Below are positions 42,087 through 52,240 of a DNA stretch of 64,000 nucleotides, one piece after another. The stretch comes from CALBPI01 sp038524795. Its GTDB lineage: Bacteria; Pseudomonadota; Gammaproteobacteria; Steroidobacterales; Woeseiaceae. The notes beneath the pieces are model-generated. The model saw only the letters and a list, made by a program, of their open reading frames with translations. It was not told the DNA's origin and searched no databases. Numbering within the stretch: the first letter of the stretch is position 1; each line of letters begins with the position of its first letter. The translations under genes and the position numbers were made by a program. The stretch is from positions 124,001 through 188,000 of the forward strand of contig JBCBIJ010000002.1 in NCBI GenBank assembly GCA_038524795.1, given 5' to 3'.

Positions 42087-42854
42087 ATGAAACTCGAAAA
42101 CGCCAAAGCCATTGTTACCGGTGGCGCCTCTGGACTCGGGCTGGCAACGGCGCGTCGCGTCATCGCCGCCGGTGGCCGTGCCACGCTGCTCGATATTAAT
42201 GACGATGCCGGGGCCGCCGCCGTCGCCGATCTGGGCAAAGATACGCAGTACATCAATACCGACGTCAGTGATGAATCGGCGGTAAAGGCCGCCGTGGAAG
42301 CTGCCAGCGAACACATGGGCGGCATCACGTTGGCCGTTAACTGCGCAGGCATCGTGGCACCCGGTCGGGTGTTGGGCCGGTCGGGCCCCATGGCCGGCGA
42401 CTACTTCGCGCGCACGATCATGATCAACCTCGTTGGCTCCTTCCTAATCGCAAAAGAAGCCGCGAATGTGATGCAGCACAACGAGCCAGAGGCTGACGGA
42501 GAACGTGGTGTCATCGTCAACACGGCCTCGGTGGCCGCGTTTGAAGGCCAGATCGGCCAGGCGGGTTACTCGGCATCGAAAGGCGGTGTCGTAGGCATGA
42601 CCCTGCCGCTCGCGCGCGAGCTCGCGCGCTTCGGTGTGCGGGTGATGACCATCGCGCCGGGCATCTTCATGACACCCATGATGGCGAGCCTGCCTGACGA
42701 TGTGCAGGCGTCACTGGCCGAACAGATTCCGTTTCCCAATCGGCTGGGTACCGCAGAAGAGTTCGCCGACCTGGCGGCCTACATCTATACGAACACGATG
42801 CTCAACGGCGAGACGATCCGTCTCGACGGTGGCATCCGTATGCAGCCCAAGTAA
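42087..42854 (+). CDS. 3-hydroxyacyl-CoA dehydrogenase type-2 (HSD10-like SDR)
   Basis: A 255-residue SDR with the NAD motif TGGASGLG, NCAGI, INTASVAAFEGQIGQAGYSA and the catalytic YSASK. The block VAAFEGQIGQAGYSASKGG and the ending IRLDGGIRMQPK closely resemble human HSD17B10 from memory. It oxidises short-chain 3-hydroxyacyl-CoA and 2-methyl-3-hydroxybutyryl-CoA (isoleucine breakdown). It starts 22 bp after the thiolase, so the pair forms consecutive beta-oxidation steps. The in-frame region before 42087 overlaps the thiolase and was excluded. Confidence 0.92.
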   Translation: MKLENAKAIVTGGASGLGLATARRVIAAGGRATLLDINDDAGAAAVADLGKDTQYINTDVSDESAVKAAVEAASEHMGGITLAVNCAGIVAPGRVLGRSGPMAGDYFARTIMINLVGSFLIAKEAANVMQHNEPEADGERGVIVNTASVAAFEGQIGQAGYSASKGGVVGMTLPLARELARFGVRVMTIAPGIFMTPMMASLPDDVQASLAEQIPFPNRLGTAEEFADLAAYIYTNTMLNGETIRLDGGIRMQPK

Positions 42855-42888
42855 GTGTTCCGGGCGCGTTGCGGCGCGCCCCGCTTAC
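42851..42888. terminator. Possible bidirectional terminator structure
   Basis: Between the convergent SDR and ETF-QO genes, outer arms GTAAG (42851) and CTTAC (42884) flank an inner stem GGGCGCG (42862-42868) / CGCGCCC (42875-42881). Both TAA stop codons lie in the outer arms. No long T-run is present. Confidence 0.4.
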
Positions 42889-44543
42889 ATGCCGCTATAG
42901 TTGGGTCCGCCGCCGCCCTCGGGCACGCGCCACTCGATGTTCTGGGCCGGGTCCTTGATGTCGCAGGTCTTGCAGTGCACGCAGTTCTGCGCGTTGATCT
43001 GGAAACGGGTCTCCCCGTCCTCCTCGACAAACTCGTAGACCCCGGCCGGGCAATAGCGCTGCGACGGCCCGTTGTACTTGGGCAGGTGGTTCTCCACGGG
43101 CACATTCGCATCGATGATATGCAGGTGCGAGGGTTGATCTTCCTCGTGATTGGTGCTCGAGAGAAACACCGAGGACAAGCGATCAAACGTGATCTTACCG
43201 TCAGGTTTCGGGTACTCGATGCGTGATGCCTGATCAGCTGGCAGGAGCGTTGCGTAGTCTGGCGTCTTGTTGCGCAGCGTGATGGGCCACTTGCCGCGGA
43301 AGATGTTCTGGTCGAGGTAAATAAACGCCGAGCCCAGGAACCGGCCGAAGCTGTGCTGCGCCGGGCCAAAGTTGCGTGTCGCATGCAGCTCTTCCCAGAC
43401 CCACGAGTTGCGTACGGCATCGCTGAAGCTGGTGAGTTCTGCGCCACTTGGGTCGGCGCCATCGGCAAAGGCATCGAACACCGCATCGGCCGCGAGCATG
43501 CCCGTCTTGATGGCCGTGTGTGAGCCTTTAATCTTGGCCGTATTCAAAAAGCCCGCATCGCAACCGACGAGCATGCCGCCGGGTACAGTCAGCTTCGGCA
43601 ACGACTGAATACCGCCCTTGTTGACCGCGCGCGCACCGTAGGACACCCGTCGACCGCCCTCCAGGTACTTGCGAATTCCCGGGTGCAGTTTCCAGCGCTG
43701 GAATTCCTCGAATGGGTACAGATGCGGGTTCTTGTAGTCGAGCGCGATGATGTAGCCCAGGAACACCTGATTGTTGGCGGCGTGGTAGAGAAACCCGCCA
43801 CCCTCAGTGTCTTTCGGCAGGGGCCAGCCCAGCGAATGAACGACGAGACCCGGCTCATGCAGCTCGGGGTCGATCTCCCAGACTTCCTTGAGTCCGATGC
43901 CGTAGTGCTGCGGGTCACTATCAGCGTCGAGATTGAACTTGCCGATGAGCTGTTTACCCAGGCTGCCACGGCAACCCTCGGCGAATATGGTCTGCTTGCC
44001 GAGCAGCTCGTAACCGGGCTCGTGATTCGCCTTGGGCTGATGGTCCTTACCAATACCCATATCGCCGGTCGCGACACCCCGGACGCGGCCATCGTCGTCG
44101 TAAAGGACTTCGGAAGCTGCGTAGCCGGAAAACAGCATCACGCCCATTTCCTCGGCCTGCTCGGCCATCCACTGCACCAGCTTGCCGAGGCTAATGATGT
44201 AGTTGCCTTCGTTGTGCATCGGTCGCGGGATGAACAGGCCGGGCACCTTCCGCGCCTTGGTCTCCCCCGTCATGTAAAGGATCTCGTCGCGCGTGACCGG
44301 GGTCTCAAGCGGCGCCCCCATGGCTTTCCAGTCCGGAAACAGCTCTTCGAGTGCACGCGGTTCGAACACGTTGCCCGACAAAATGTGGGCGCCGAACTCT
44401 GCGCCCTTCTCGACCACAACCACCGAGAGTTCCTGGCCGCTTTCGTTGGCCCGCTTCTGCAGCTGGCAGGCCGCGGCAAGCCCCGCAGGACCCCCGCCGA
44501 CGATTACGACATCAAACTCCATCGACTCGCGTTCTGTGGTCAT
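42885..44543 (-). CDS. Electron transfer flavoprotein-ubiquinone oxidoreductase
   Basis: A 552-residue membrane-associated flavoprotein that passes electrons from ETF (beta-oxidation, amino-acid and choline catabolism) to ubiquinone. The FAD motif is VVIVGGGPAGLAAACQL, and the C-terminal 4Fe-4S site is CPAGVYEF with CVHCKTCDIKDPAQNIEW. Length and the end PEGGGGPNYSGM are typical. ATG at 44543 with GGAG 7 nt upstream. Its neighbours on the other strand are beta-oxidation genes, which fits its role. Confidence 0.96.
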   Translation of the reverse strand: MTTERESMEFDVVIVGGGPAGLAAACQLQKRANESGQELSVVVVEKGAEFGAHILSGNVFEPRALEELFPDWKAMGAPLETPVTRDEILYMTGETKARKVPGLFIPRPMHNEGNYIISLGKLVQWMAEQAEEMGVMLFSGYAASEVLYDDDGRVRGVATGDMGIGKDHQPKANHEPGYELLGKQTIFAEGCRGSLGKQLIGKFNLDADSDPQHYGIGLKEVWEIDPELHEPGLVVHSLGWPLPKDTEGGGFLYHAANNQVFLGYIIALDYKNPHLYPFEEFQRWKLHPGIRKYLEGGRRVSYGARAVNKGGIQSLPKLTVPGGMLVGCDAGFLNTAKIKGSHTAIKTGMLAADAVFDAFADGADPSGAELTSFSDAVRNSWVWEELHATRNFGPAQHSFGRFLGSAFIYLDQNIFRGKWPITLRNKTPDYATLLPADQASRIEYPKPDGKITFDRLSSVFLSSTNHEEDQPSHLHIIDANVPVENHLPKYNGPSQRYCPAGVYEFVEEDGETRFQINAQNCVHCKTCDIKDPAQNIEWRVPEGGGGPNYSGM

Positions 44544-44697
44544 GCTGTCTCCGTAGGCGCTTCACAACGTGTACCCCGGCGTGGGGCGGCGGCGCGCCAG
44601 TCTAGCAAAGGGGCGGTTTCGCTGCACTGCAACAAGACGCCCGCCCGGCTTCGACAGAGGCTACACTGCGCGCCAGAATCGAACCGGAGACGAGCGC

Positions 44698-45807
44698 TTG
44701 GACGACGCGCCCGCACAACCCGACACACTGCACACGCGCTACGAGGCACACCTGGCCCGCGAAGGCTGGTGCGACGACGCGATCCAGCGGGCAACCATCG
44801 ACCGGCTCGAATCGTTGCGAGAGGCATTGCTGGCACGCCACGTTGCGCAACAGCGTCGTCGTTGGTGGCGGCCTTCGCGGGAGCGACCCGTACCACAGGG
44901 CCTGTACCTCTGGGGTGGCGTTGGTCGCGGCAAGACCTTTCTCATGGACCTGTTCTACGCAGCACTGCCGCCCGTTGCCGCAAAGCGCAGTCACTTCCAT
45001 CGCTTCATGTACGACGTTCACGCGGCGCTTAAGACGCTCGACAACCGCGAGGACCCGCTCGCCGACGTTGCCGACGGGATTGCGGCCGAGGCCGACGTCC
45101 TGTGCTTCGACGAATTTTTCGTTTCGGACATTGCCGACGCTATGATCCTCGGTCGGCTGTTACAGCACCTCACGGCGCGCGGTGTGGTGCTTGTGGCGAC
45201 CTCGAACGCACCGCCCGCTGAACTCTACCGTGACGGTCTGCAGCGCTCGCGATTCCTGCCGGCGATCGCCCATCTCGAAACGCATTGCGCTGTAGTCGAG
45301 GTCGACGGAGGCGTGGACTACCGCCTGCGCGTGCTCGAGCGCGCGGCCTGTTACCTGACGCCCGATGACGAAGCTGCGGCACAAGCGCTACACGATGCCT
45401 TTACGGCGCTCACAGATCAGGCCGCACCTCTGCCCGACACCATTCAGATCGCGGGTCGCCCCCTCCCCCTGCGCGGCAAAGCTGCCGGTGTGGGCTGGTT
45501 TGACTTTGATGTGCTGTGTCGTGGTCCACGCAGCCAAAACGACTACATCGAGCTCGCGCGACGACTGCACAGCGTGCTGCTCTCCGGCGTACCGCAAATG
45601 GATGGCAAGGACGACAATGCGGCGCGGCGCTTCATCGCACTCGTCGATGAATTCTACGACCGGCGCGTCAACTTCATCGTCGCCGCCGAGGTGCCTGTCG
45701 ATGCGCTCTACGTGGGGCAACGGCTCGATTTCGAGTTCGAGCGCACCCGCAGCCGGCTCACCGAAATGCAAACAGCCGCCTACCATGCGAGTCCGCACCG
45801 GCCCTGA
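44698..45807 (+). CDS. zapE: AFG1/ZapE-family ATPase
   Basis: A 369-residue AAA-type ATPase. Walker A is WGGVGRGKTFLMD, Walker B is VLCFDEFFVSDI, and the sensor region reads VVLVATSNAPP. ZapE binds FtsZ and affects division ring stability in E. coli. The start is TTG at 44698 with GGAG 8 nt upstream; a longer frame from 44569 has no homology. A TACACT -10-like hexamer lies at 44662-44667. Confidence 0.9.
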   Translation: MDDAPAQPDTLHTRYEAHLAREGWCDDAIQRATIDRLESLREALLARHVAQQRRRWWRPSRERPVPQGLYLWGGVGRGKTFLMDLFYAALPPVAAKRSHFHRFMYDVHAALKTLDNREDPLADVADGIAAEADVLCFDEFFVSDIADAMILGRLLQHLTARGVVLVATSNAPPAELYRDGLQRSRFLPAIAHLETHCAVVEVDGGVDYRLRVLERAACYLTPDDEAAAQALHDAFTALTDQAAPLPDTIQIAGRPLPLRGKAAGVGWFDFDVLCRGPRSQNDYIELARRLHSVLLSGVPQMDGKDDNAARRFIALVDEFYDRRVNFIVAAEVPVDALYVGQRLDFEFERTRSRLTEMQTAAYHASPHRP

Positions 45808-45866
45808 AACCCCGGGCCGGGTCGGCGGTGGCATACTAGGGACGAGGCAGCTGCAGGAGCACCGCG

Positions 45867-46355
45867 ATGACGCAACGCGACACAGAATCCGGGGACGACG
45901 ACCGCCCGACGCTGGCGCTCGAGAATTTCCTGCCCTATCGCCTCTCGATCCTGTCCAACACCGTCAGTGGCACCATTGCTTCGGCCTATCACGAGCGCTT
46001 TGATCTGACGATTCCCGAGTGGCGTGTCATGGCCGTCATCGCGCGTACACCCGGCATGTCGGCTGCGCAGGTCTCGGAGAAGACGCTGATGGATAAGGTC
46101 GCCGTGTCGCGTGCCGTGGCGCGCCTGCTCAAGTCAGGGCGGATCACGCGTGAGTTCGCCGACCAGGATCGGCGGCGCTCGATTCTGCACCTCTCCGATG
46201 AGGGGCGTGTCGTCTACGACCAGGTCGCACCGCTTGCGATCCGCATGGAGGCGGACCTGCTCGAAGGCTTTAGCGAAGAGGAAATCGAGACCCTCAATAC
46301 GCTGCTCGAGCGCATGCTCGCGCGGACCCACCTCATTGGGGCGCCCCGCGTCTGA
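45867..46355 (+). CDS. MarR family transcriptional regulator
   Basis: A 162-residue winged-helix regulator: dimer helix FLPYRLSILSNTVSGTIA, recognition region MSAAQVSEKTLMDKVAVSRA and wing REFADQDRRRSILHLSDEG. Ligand and targets are unknown. It is convergent with kynA, with only 6 bp between the stops, so regulation of a neighbour would be by distant promoters (zapE upstream, kynA/gdh promoter region). ATG at 45867 after CAGGAG. Confidence 0.88.
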   Translation: MTQRDTESGDDDRPTLALENFLPYRLSILSNTVSGTIASAYHERFDLTIPEWRVMAVIARTPGMSAAQVSEKTLMDKVAVSRAVARLLKSGRITREFADQDRRRSILHLSDEGRVVYDQVAPLAIRMEADLLEGFSEEEIETLNTLLERMLARTHLIGAPRV

Positions 46356-46361
46356 CGGCAA

Positions 46362-47225
46362 TCAGTCCTCGCGCCCCAATGTGTCGCGGTGGATTTCGGT
46401 GCGCACGGCGATGAGCTCCTCGAAGAACTCCTGCTCGATTGCGCGACGCAGGAACGACACCCCTGTGGAACCGCCACTGCCCATCTGGTGACCGATGATG
46501 CGTTCGACGGTTTTCATGTGTCGGAAGCGCCAGAACTGAAAGTTATTCGCAATGTCGACGAGCGCCTCGCACATCTCGTAGAGATCCCAGTGCGTCTGCG
46601 GGTCCTCGTAGATAACCCGCAGCACGGCCACGACGTCGCCATCGACCTCACGCGTGCCCGTGAAGTCGCGGTCCAGCGCGTGCGCCGGAATCGCGTGTCC
46701 CTGCCGTGCCAGGTAGCGCAGGAACACGTCGTAGAGCCCAGGTGATTCGATGGCTTGGGTGAGCCTCGCGTGCCACTCGGGCAAGTGTTCGTACACGGCC
46801 AACATGCGTCGGTTGCGCTGTCCCAACAACACTTCGAGGTGCCGGTACTGGGGCGACTGAAATCCCGAAGCGCGACCGAACACGCTGCGGAACTCCGCGT
46901 ACTCGCTGGGCGTCATGGTCTCAAGAACGCTCCACTGTGCGTAGAGCTGCTTCTGCACTTCCTTGACACGCGCAAGGTGTTTCACGGCCTTGCCCGGGCG
47001 GTCGGCCTCAAGCATGCGCATGGCCGCCTCGATCTCGTGGGCCACGAGCTTCATCCAGAGTTCGGCCACCTGGTGCTGGATGATGAACAGCATCTCATCG
47101 TGGTGCGCCGGATCACTAAGCGGCTGTTGGCAATCGAGCAGCCGCTCGAGCTGCAAATAGGCCGAGTAGTTTTGTCGCCTCGCGAGGTCGGTGACGATAC
47201 CTGCTTCCATTTCGCGCCTGGTCAT
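46362..47225 (-). CDS. kynA: Tryptophan 2,3-dioxygenase
   Basis: A 287-residue haem dioxygenase that opens the indole ring to give N-formylkynurenine. The distal-site block is FIIQHQVAELWMKLVAHE and the proximal haem histidine is in FRFRHMKTVERIIG (given here as RHMKTVERIIG), followed by GSGGSTGVSFL. Other kyn genes are not adjacent. GGAGGG lies 8 nt upstream of the ATG at 47225; the extension upstream is not homologous. Confidence 0.95.
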   Translation of the reverse strand: MTRREMEAGIVTDLARRQNYSAYLQLERLLDCQQPLSDPAHHDEMLFIIQHQVAELWMKLVAHEIEAAMRMLEADRPGKAVKHLARVKEVQKQLYAQWSVLETMTPSEYAEFRSVFGRASGFQSPQYRHLEVLLGQRNRRMLAVYEHLPEWHARLTQAIESPGLYDVFLRYLARQGHAIPAHALDRDFTGTREVDGDVVAVLRVIYEDPQTHWDLYEMCEALVDIANNFQFWRFRHMKTVERIIGHQMGSGGSTGVSFLRRAIEQEFFEELIAVRTEIHRDTLGRED

Positions 47226-47346
47226 CGCGCTGGCCCTCCACAGGGGCTGAAAACCCACGAGCTTAGCAGTGCACGGCGTAGGCGCAACGCCCCGTGTCAC
47301 GCTCGTCGCAGCCGATCGCCGAGGCCCCGCAACCGGCGAGCTGATG

Positions 47347-47352
47347 TATACT
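47347..47352 (+). promoter_or_regulatory. Candidate -10 element of the glutamate dehydrogenase gene
   Basis: TATACT, 59 bp before the ATG at 47412. The core GTATAC is palindromic, so TATACA is also read on the opposite strand toward kynA. No good -35 is seen for either direction. Confidence 0.35.
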
Positions 47353-47411
47353 CGCGCCGTCCGCACGACAGCGGCGACGCATACGGGACAGCGTCAGCCG
47401 CGGAGAGGCTC

Positions 47412-50400
47412 ATGCCAGCGCCCAAGCGCCGCAATACCGATAAACAGGAAGCGCTGATCGAGGCGATCAGTCGCGCCGCTGACAAACACGCACCCTTCAA
47501 GAATCCGGACCAGTTCCGACGATTCTGCGCCGAGTACTTCAGGAACGTCGCCGTCGACGACATCGCAGACGACGACCCGGCGCTGCTGGCCAATGCGGCG
47601 CTCGCGCACGCCAGTCATGCACGGCGACTGCTCCCCGGTGAACACGCACTGCGGATCTACAATCCAACGCTCGGCAAGCACGGCTGGGAGAGCGCCCACA
47701 CCGTGATCGAACTTGTGCACGAGAACATGCCGTTTCTCGTGGACTCGCTGAGCATGGCGCTTGGACGCGTTGGTTGCGACATCCAGCTCACGATTCACCC
47801 GCTGATACGCGTGCGCCGAACCGCCAAAGGCTCGCTGCAGGACGTGCTGACACGCCGGGCGAAGACAGGCCACATTGAGTCCTTTATCCGCATCGACATC
47901 CGTCGCGAGAGCCGCACCGAACGACTCGAGGCGATCCGCGAGGTGCTGGAGCGCACGCTCGGCGACATCCGCGCCGCTGTGGCGGACTGGACGAAGATGC
48001 GCGCCAAGATGGCCGACGCCATCGCGGAAATTGAGCGGATCAAGCCCGCCAATGCGGCCCTGCGCAATGAGACCATCGAACTCCTGCGTTGGCTCAACGA
48101 CGACAAGTTCACCTATCTTGGCTACCGCGAGTATCGGCTCGACGACAGTGGCGAGGCGCAGAAGCTGCGACCCGTGGGTCGCTCCGCACTGGGCGTCAAA
48201 CGTATTCCCGGACGCCGTGGCCGTGCGCATGAAGTCACGACGCCCATGGAGCGATTCCGGCGTGCACCCGACATCGTACTGCTGACCAAGGCGAACTCGC
48301 GTTCAACCGTGCACCGCGACAGCAACCTCGACTATGTCGGCATTAAGACCTACGGCCCCGACGGTAAGCCCAACGGTGAGCGTCGATTTATCGGCCTGCT
48401 GACCTCGCAGGCGTACAGCGAACACCCCGCGTCAATTCCGCTCGTGCGCGGCAAAGTCGACCGCATCCTAGATCGCGCGGGCCTCGACCCCACGGGACAC
48501 CGCGGCAAGGCGCTCATTCACATTTTGAGCAATTACCCGCGCGACGAGCTCTTTCAGGCAACCGTGTCGGACCTGCTGCGCACGACAACAGGCATCCTGA
48601 ACCTGCAGGACCGACGTCGCGTCAAACTGTTCCTGAGGCGCGATCCGTTTCACCGCTTTTACTCCTGCCTCGTGTTCGTGCCGCGGGAGAAGTACAACAC
48701 CGAGGTTCGTCAGAATACCGAGCAGATTCTGCTCACAGCACTTAACGGCAACACCGTCGAGTCGACCGCACAGGTATCCGAAGCGACGCTGGCCCGCGTC
48801 CACCTGCTTGTCTACGCGGACGGGCGCAAAAAGCCGCACATTTCGATTCGACAGATCGAGGCGACCATTGCGGACGCCGTGGTGACCTGGCGCGACCGCC
48901 TGCGCACCGCGCTGGCCGACAACTTCGGTGAGGAACGTGGCGCCGACCTGTTCGAAACCTACGGTGGCATATTCCCGCTCGCCTACGAGGAAGATCACGA
49001 CGCGCAACAGACCTGCCACGACATTCAGCGCCTGGACGCGCTGCTCACGGGCGATGCCAGCGCGCTAAAAGCGTTTGACCTGCACATTCAACCTCGTGGG
49101 CCCGTCGCGGGCATCCGCTTCCGCGTCTTCCGGTTCGACGATCCCATCGCCTTGTCAGACGCATTGCCCCTGCTCGAGAACCTTGGGCTGCGCGTCATCA
49201 ACGAGCGGCCCTATCATCTGCGCACGGGTGCGAGTCCGACTTGGATTCAGGATTTCGAAGTCGTACCGATCGTCGACAAATCCGCTGCCGAGCTGCGCGC
49301 CGTCGTGCACAAGCTCGCCATCGGGTTTGCCACGCAGCTGCAAGGCCATGCCGAAGCCGACGGCTTCAACCGCCTGATCCTCTCGGCGGGACTTGACAGC
49401 CGCAACGTCGCACTCATTCGTGCCTACGCCAAATACCTGCTGCAACTCGGTCTGCCATTCAGCCAGAGCTACCTTGAGGACATCCTCGCGGACCACAGCG
49501 ACTTCGCGAGCGCACTCGTCAGCTGGTTCGAATCTCGATTCGACCCGAGCTCCGACGCTGTCGCTGGCGCGCGCATCGAACGACTCCGTACGGTAGAGGC
49601 GGCCGTGCGCGACGCCGACAGTCTCGATGCCGACCGGGCCCTGCGCGCGATGCTCAACACGATGCAAGCGACACGGCGTTGCAATTTCTATTGGCGTGAT
49701 GCCATGGGCCAACCCGCGCCAACGATTGCGTTCAAACTCGCCACTGAGTCCATTGATGAGGCGCCGCTGCCGCGCCCGATGCACGAGATATTTGTGTACT
49801 CGCCGCGCGTCGAGGGAGTTCACCTGCGCGCTGGTGACGTGGCGCGCGGCGGCCTGCGCTGGTCAGACCGGCGAGAGGACTTCCGAACCGAAGTCCTGGG
49901 GCTCATGAAAGCTCAGACCGTCAAGAACACGGTCATCGTCCCGACCGGCGCCAAAGGCGGTTTTTTCCCGAAACAGCTGCCCACGGGCGACCGCGATGCG
50001 ATTGGCGCCGAGGTCACCGCGTGCTACCAGTTGTTCGTGGACGCCCTGCTCTCACTGACCGATAACCTTGTGGACGGTGAGGCGCAGCGACCGGAGCAGC
50101 TCGTGGCGAATGATGGCCCCGACCCCTACCTCGTGGTCGCCGCCGACAAGGGCACGGCACGATTCTCCGACACCGCCAACGCCATCGCCGTCGGCCGCAA
50201 CTTCTGGCTTGGCGACGCTTTCGCCTCCGGGGGTTCGGCCGGCTACGACCACAAAGTCATGGGCATCACGGCGCGCGGCGCCTGGGAAGCCGTAAAACGA
50301 CACTTCCGCGAAATGGGCGTCGACACCCAGCAGGATGCGTTCACGGTCGCCGGCATCGGCGACATGTCGGGCGATGTGTTCGGCAACGGCATGCTGTTGT

Positions 50401-52235
50401 CGGAAACCTTGCGCCTTCAGGCCGCCTTTAACCACCTTCACATTTTTATCGACCCTGATCCCGACGCCGCGGCCAGCTTCGCTGAGCGCAAGCGCCTGTT
50501 CGCACTGCCGCGCTCGGGATGGACCGATTACGATACGCGATTGATTTCAAAAGGCGGCGGCGTGTTCTCGCGCGACGCCAAGTCGATTCCGTTGTCGCCC
50601 GAAATGCAGCGTCTGCTCGACACCGATGAGAAAACGCTCAGCGCGCCGTCGCTCATCAGCGCCATCCTGAAGATGCCCATCGACCTGCTCTGGAATGGCG
50701 GCATTGGCACCTACGTCAAAGCCACCAACGAATCCGACGCGGATGTTGGTGACCGTCACAACGACGCCCTGCGTGTCGACGCAAAAGACTTGCGCTGCAA
50801 GGTCGTTGGCGAGGGTGGCAACCTCGGGCTCACCCAGCTCGCCCGCGTCGAGTACGCGCAGGCTGGTGGGCGCATCAACACGGACTTCATCGATAACTCG
50901 GCCGGCGTCGACAGCTCGGACCGCGAGGTCAACATCAAGATTCTGTTGCGGCTGGTGGCCGAGGAGCGCGGTTTGCGCGAACGAGCGCGTAACAAGCTGC
51001 TCGCGGACATGACCGATGATGTCGCGCACCTCGTATTGCGCAACAACTACCTGCAAACGCAGGCGATCAGCATGATGGAGGCGCGCGCGGTATCGCGATT
51101 CCCGGAACATCGCTTGCTTATCGAGTCTCTGGAGCGCTCAGACCTGCTGAACCGGGCACTGGAACACTTGCCAGACAACGAAGCCTGCGACGAGCGCAAG
51201 CGCAATGGCAAAGGGCTTACACGCCCGGAGATTTCTGTCATTTTGAGCTATGCCAAGCTCGACCTGTACCGCCGGCTCTCGGAGTCACCCAGCGAACTCA
51301 AGCCGGCGCACATCGAAGAGCTCAAGCGTTACTTTCCCAAGGCCCTGCAACGCCGCTACGGCGGGCTCATCGGCGACCACCAACTGGGCCGCGAGATCAT
51401 CACGACCCTGCTCACGAACAGCATCGTCAATCGCATGGGCCCGGTATTCCCGATTCGTGCGGAGCAGGACACGGGCTATTCGATCAACTGCGTTGCACAG
51501 TCTTACGAGCTGGCGCGCGACCTCACGGGCGCACGAGACCTGTGGGCGGATATCGAACAGCTCGACACCCGCATCCCCACCGATATCCAGTACTCCATGA
51601 TGTTCGAGGTGGCGCGCAAGCTTCGCCACGCCTGCTATTGGTTACTGCGCACTTACGACGCAGAGTTTCCGCACGACCTGGTCGAAACCCTTCAGGCCCC
51701 GCTTCAACGCGTGCTCAAGGACCTGCCTGAGCTCATGTCACAGCATGGCCAGGAGCGACTCAAGGCGCTGCACCAACAACACACTCGGATGGGCGTACCG
51801 AGCAAGCTAGCCGCGCGCGTCAGCGCGCTAACCTACATCACCGACGCCCTTGAAATTGTGCGTCTCGCCGAGCAACGCCAGTGCGACACGCACGTCATCG
51901 CGGCCGTCTACTTTGGCCTTGGCAAGCGCCTGCAGCTCGACTGGCTGCGCCAGTCCATCGACGAGCTCGCCGTCGATGGTCGCTGGCAGTCCCGCGCACG
52001 CGGCACGCTGCGCGACAGCGCGATGCGCGCGCAGCGCGACCTCACGAGCCGCGTGCACTCGCTGAACCAATGCGAAGCGAAGGAAGCCTCGATCGAAGAC
52101 CTCGTTGCATCGGACGCCACGGGCTTTGAGCGCATGCTGCAGCTCGTTGAGCAAATGCGTGAGAATGCGAATCCGGATTTCGCAACACTGACCGTTGCTG
52201 TCGACGAATTCACGCAGCTCACCGAAGAGGACTAG
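47412..52235 (+). CDS. NAD-specific glutamate dehydrogenase, large 180-kDa type
   Basis: A 1607-residue enzyme of the L_180 class, converting glutamate to 2-oxoglutarate and ammonia with NAD+, mainly catabolic. Long N-terminal regulatory domains precede the dehydrogenase core (about residues 780-1180), where GDVARGGLRWSDRREDFRTE, VIVPTGAKGGFF and VVGEGGNLGLTQLAR are found. The C-terminal region is helical. Length fits the family (about 1600). The frame is open 657 bp further upstream but that part is antisense to kynA; the ATG at 47412 has GAGAGG before it. Confidence 0.95.
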   Translation: MPAPKRRNTDKQEALIEAISRAADKHAPFKNPDQFRRFCAEYFRNVAVDDIADDDPALLANAALAHASHARRLLPGEHALRIYNPTLGKHGWESAHTVIELVHENMPFLVDSLSMALGRVGCDIQLTIHPLIRVRRTAKGSLQDVLTRRAKTGHIESFIRIDIRRESRTERLEAIREVLERTLGDIRAAVADWTKMRAKMADAIAEIERIKPANAALRNETIELLRWLNDDKFTYLGYREYRLDDSGEAQKLRPVGRSALGVKRIPGRRGRAHEVTTPMERFRRAPDIVLLTKANSRSTVHRDSNLDYVGIKTYGPDGKPNGERRFIGLLTSQAYSEHPASIPLVRGKVDRILDRAGLDPTGHRGKALIHILSNYPRDELFQATVSDLLRTTTGILNLQDRRRVKLFLRRDPFHRFYSCLVFVPREKYNTEVRQNTEQILLTALNGNTVESTAQVSEATLARVHLLVYADGRKKPHISIRQIEATIADAVVTWRDRLRTALADNFGEERGADLFETYGGIFPLAYEEDHDAQQTCHDIQRLDALLTGDASALKAFDLHIQPRGPVAGIRFRVFRFDDPIALSDALPLLENLGLRVINERPYHLRTGASPTWIQDFEVVPIVDKSAAELRAVVHKLAIGFATQLQGHAEADGFNRLILSAGLDSRNVALIRAYAKYLLQLGLPFSQSYLEDILADHSDFASALVSWFESRFDPSSDAVAGARIERLRTVEAAVRDADSLDADRALRAMLNTMQATRRCNFYWRDAMGQPAPTIAFKLATESIDEAPLPRPMHEIFVYSPRVEGVHLRAGDVARGGLRWSDRREDFRTEVLGLMKAQTVKNTVIVPTGAKGGFFPKQLPTGDRDAIGAEVTACYQLFVDALLSLTDNLVDGEAQRPEQLVANDGPDPYLVVAADKGTARFSDTANAIAVGRNFWLGDAFASGGSAGYDHKVMGITARGAWEAVKRHFREMGVDTQQDAFTVAGIGDMSGDVFGNGMLLSETLRLQAAFNHLHIFIDPDPDAAASFAERKRLFALPRSGWTDYDTRLISKGGGVFSRDAKSIPLSPEMQRLLDTDEKTLSAPSLISAILKMPIDLLWNGGIGTYVKATNESDADVGDRHNDALRVDAKDLRCKVVGEGGNLGLTQLARVEYAQAGGRINTDFIDNSAGVDSSDREVNIKILLRLVAEERGLRERARNKLLADMTDDVAHLVLRNNYLQTQAISMMEARAVSRFPEHRLLIESLERSDLLNRALEHLPDNEACDERKRNGKGLTRPEISVILSYAKLDLYRRLSESPSELKPAHIEELKRYFPKALQRRYGGLIGDHQLGREIITTLLTNSIVNRMGPVFPIRAEQDTGYSINCVAQSYELARDLTGARDLWADIEQLDTRIPTDIQYSMMFEVARKLRHACYWLLRTYDAEFPHDLVETLQAPLQRVLKDLPELMSQHGQERLKALHQQHTRMGVPSKLAARVSALTYITDALEIVRLAEQRQCDTHVIAAVYFGLGKRLQLDWLRQSIDELAVDGRWQSRARGTLRDSAMRAQRDLTSRVHSLNQCEAKEASIEDLVASDATGFERMLQLVEQMRENANPDFATLTVAVDEFTQLTEED

Positions 52236-52240
52236 CCGAC

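Noticed and set aside
44569..44697. Longer N-terminus of the ZapE-family protein from 44569
   Set aside because: The extra 43 codons are Arg-rich and non-homologous; the TTG at 44698 has GGAG at the right distance.
46755..47411. Open frame extending the glutamate dehydrogenase by 219 codons upstream
   Set aside because: It runs antisense through kynA, lacks homology, and the ATG at 47412 has a ribosome site and the family N-terminus.
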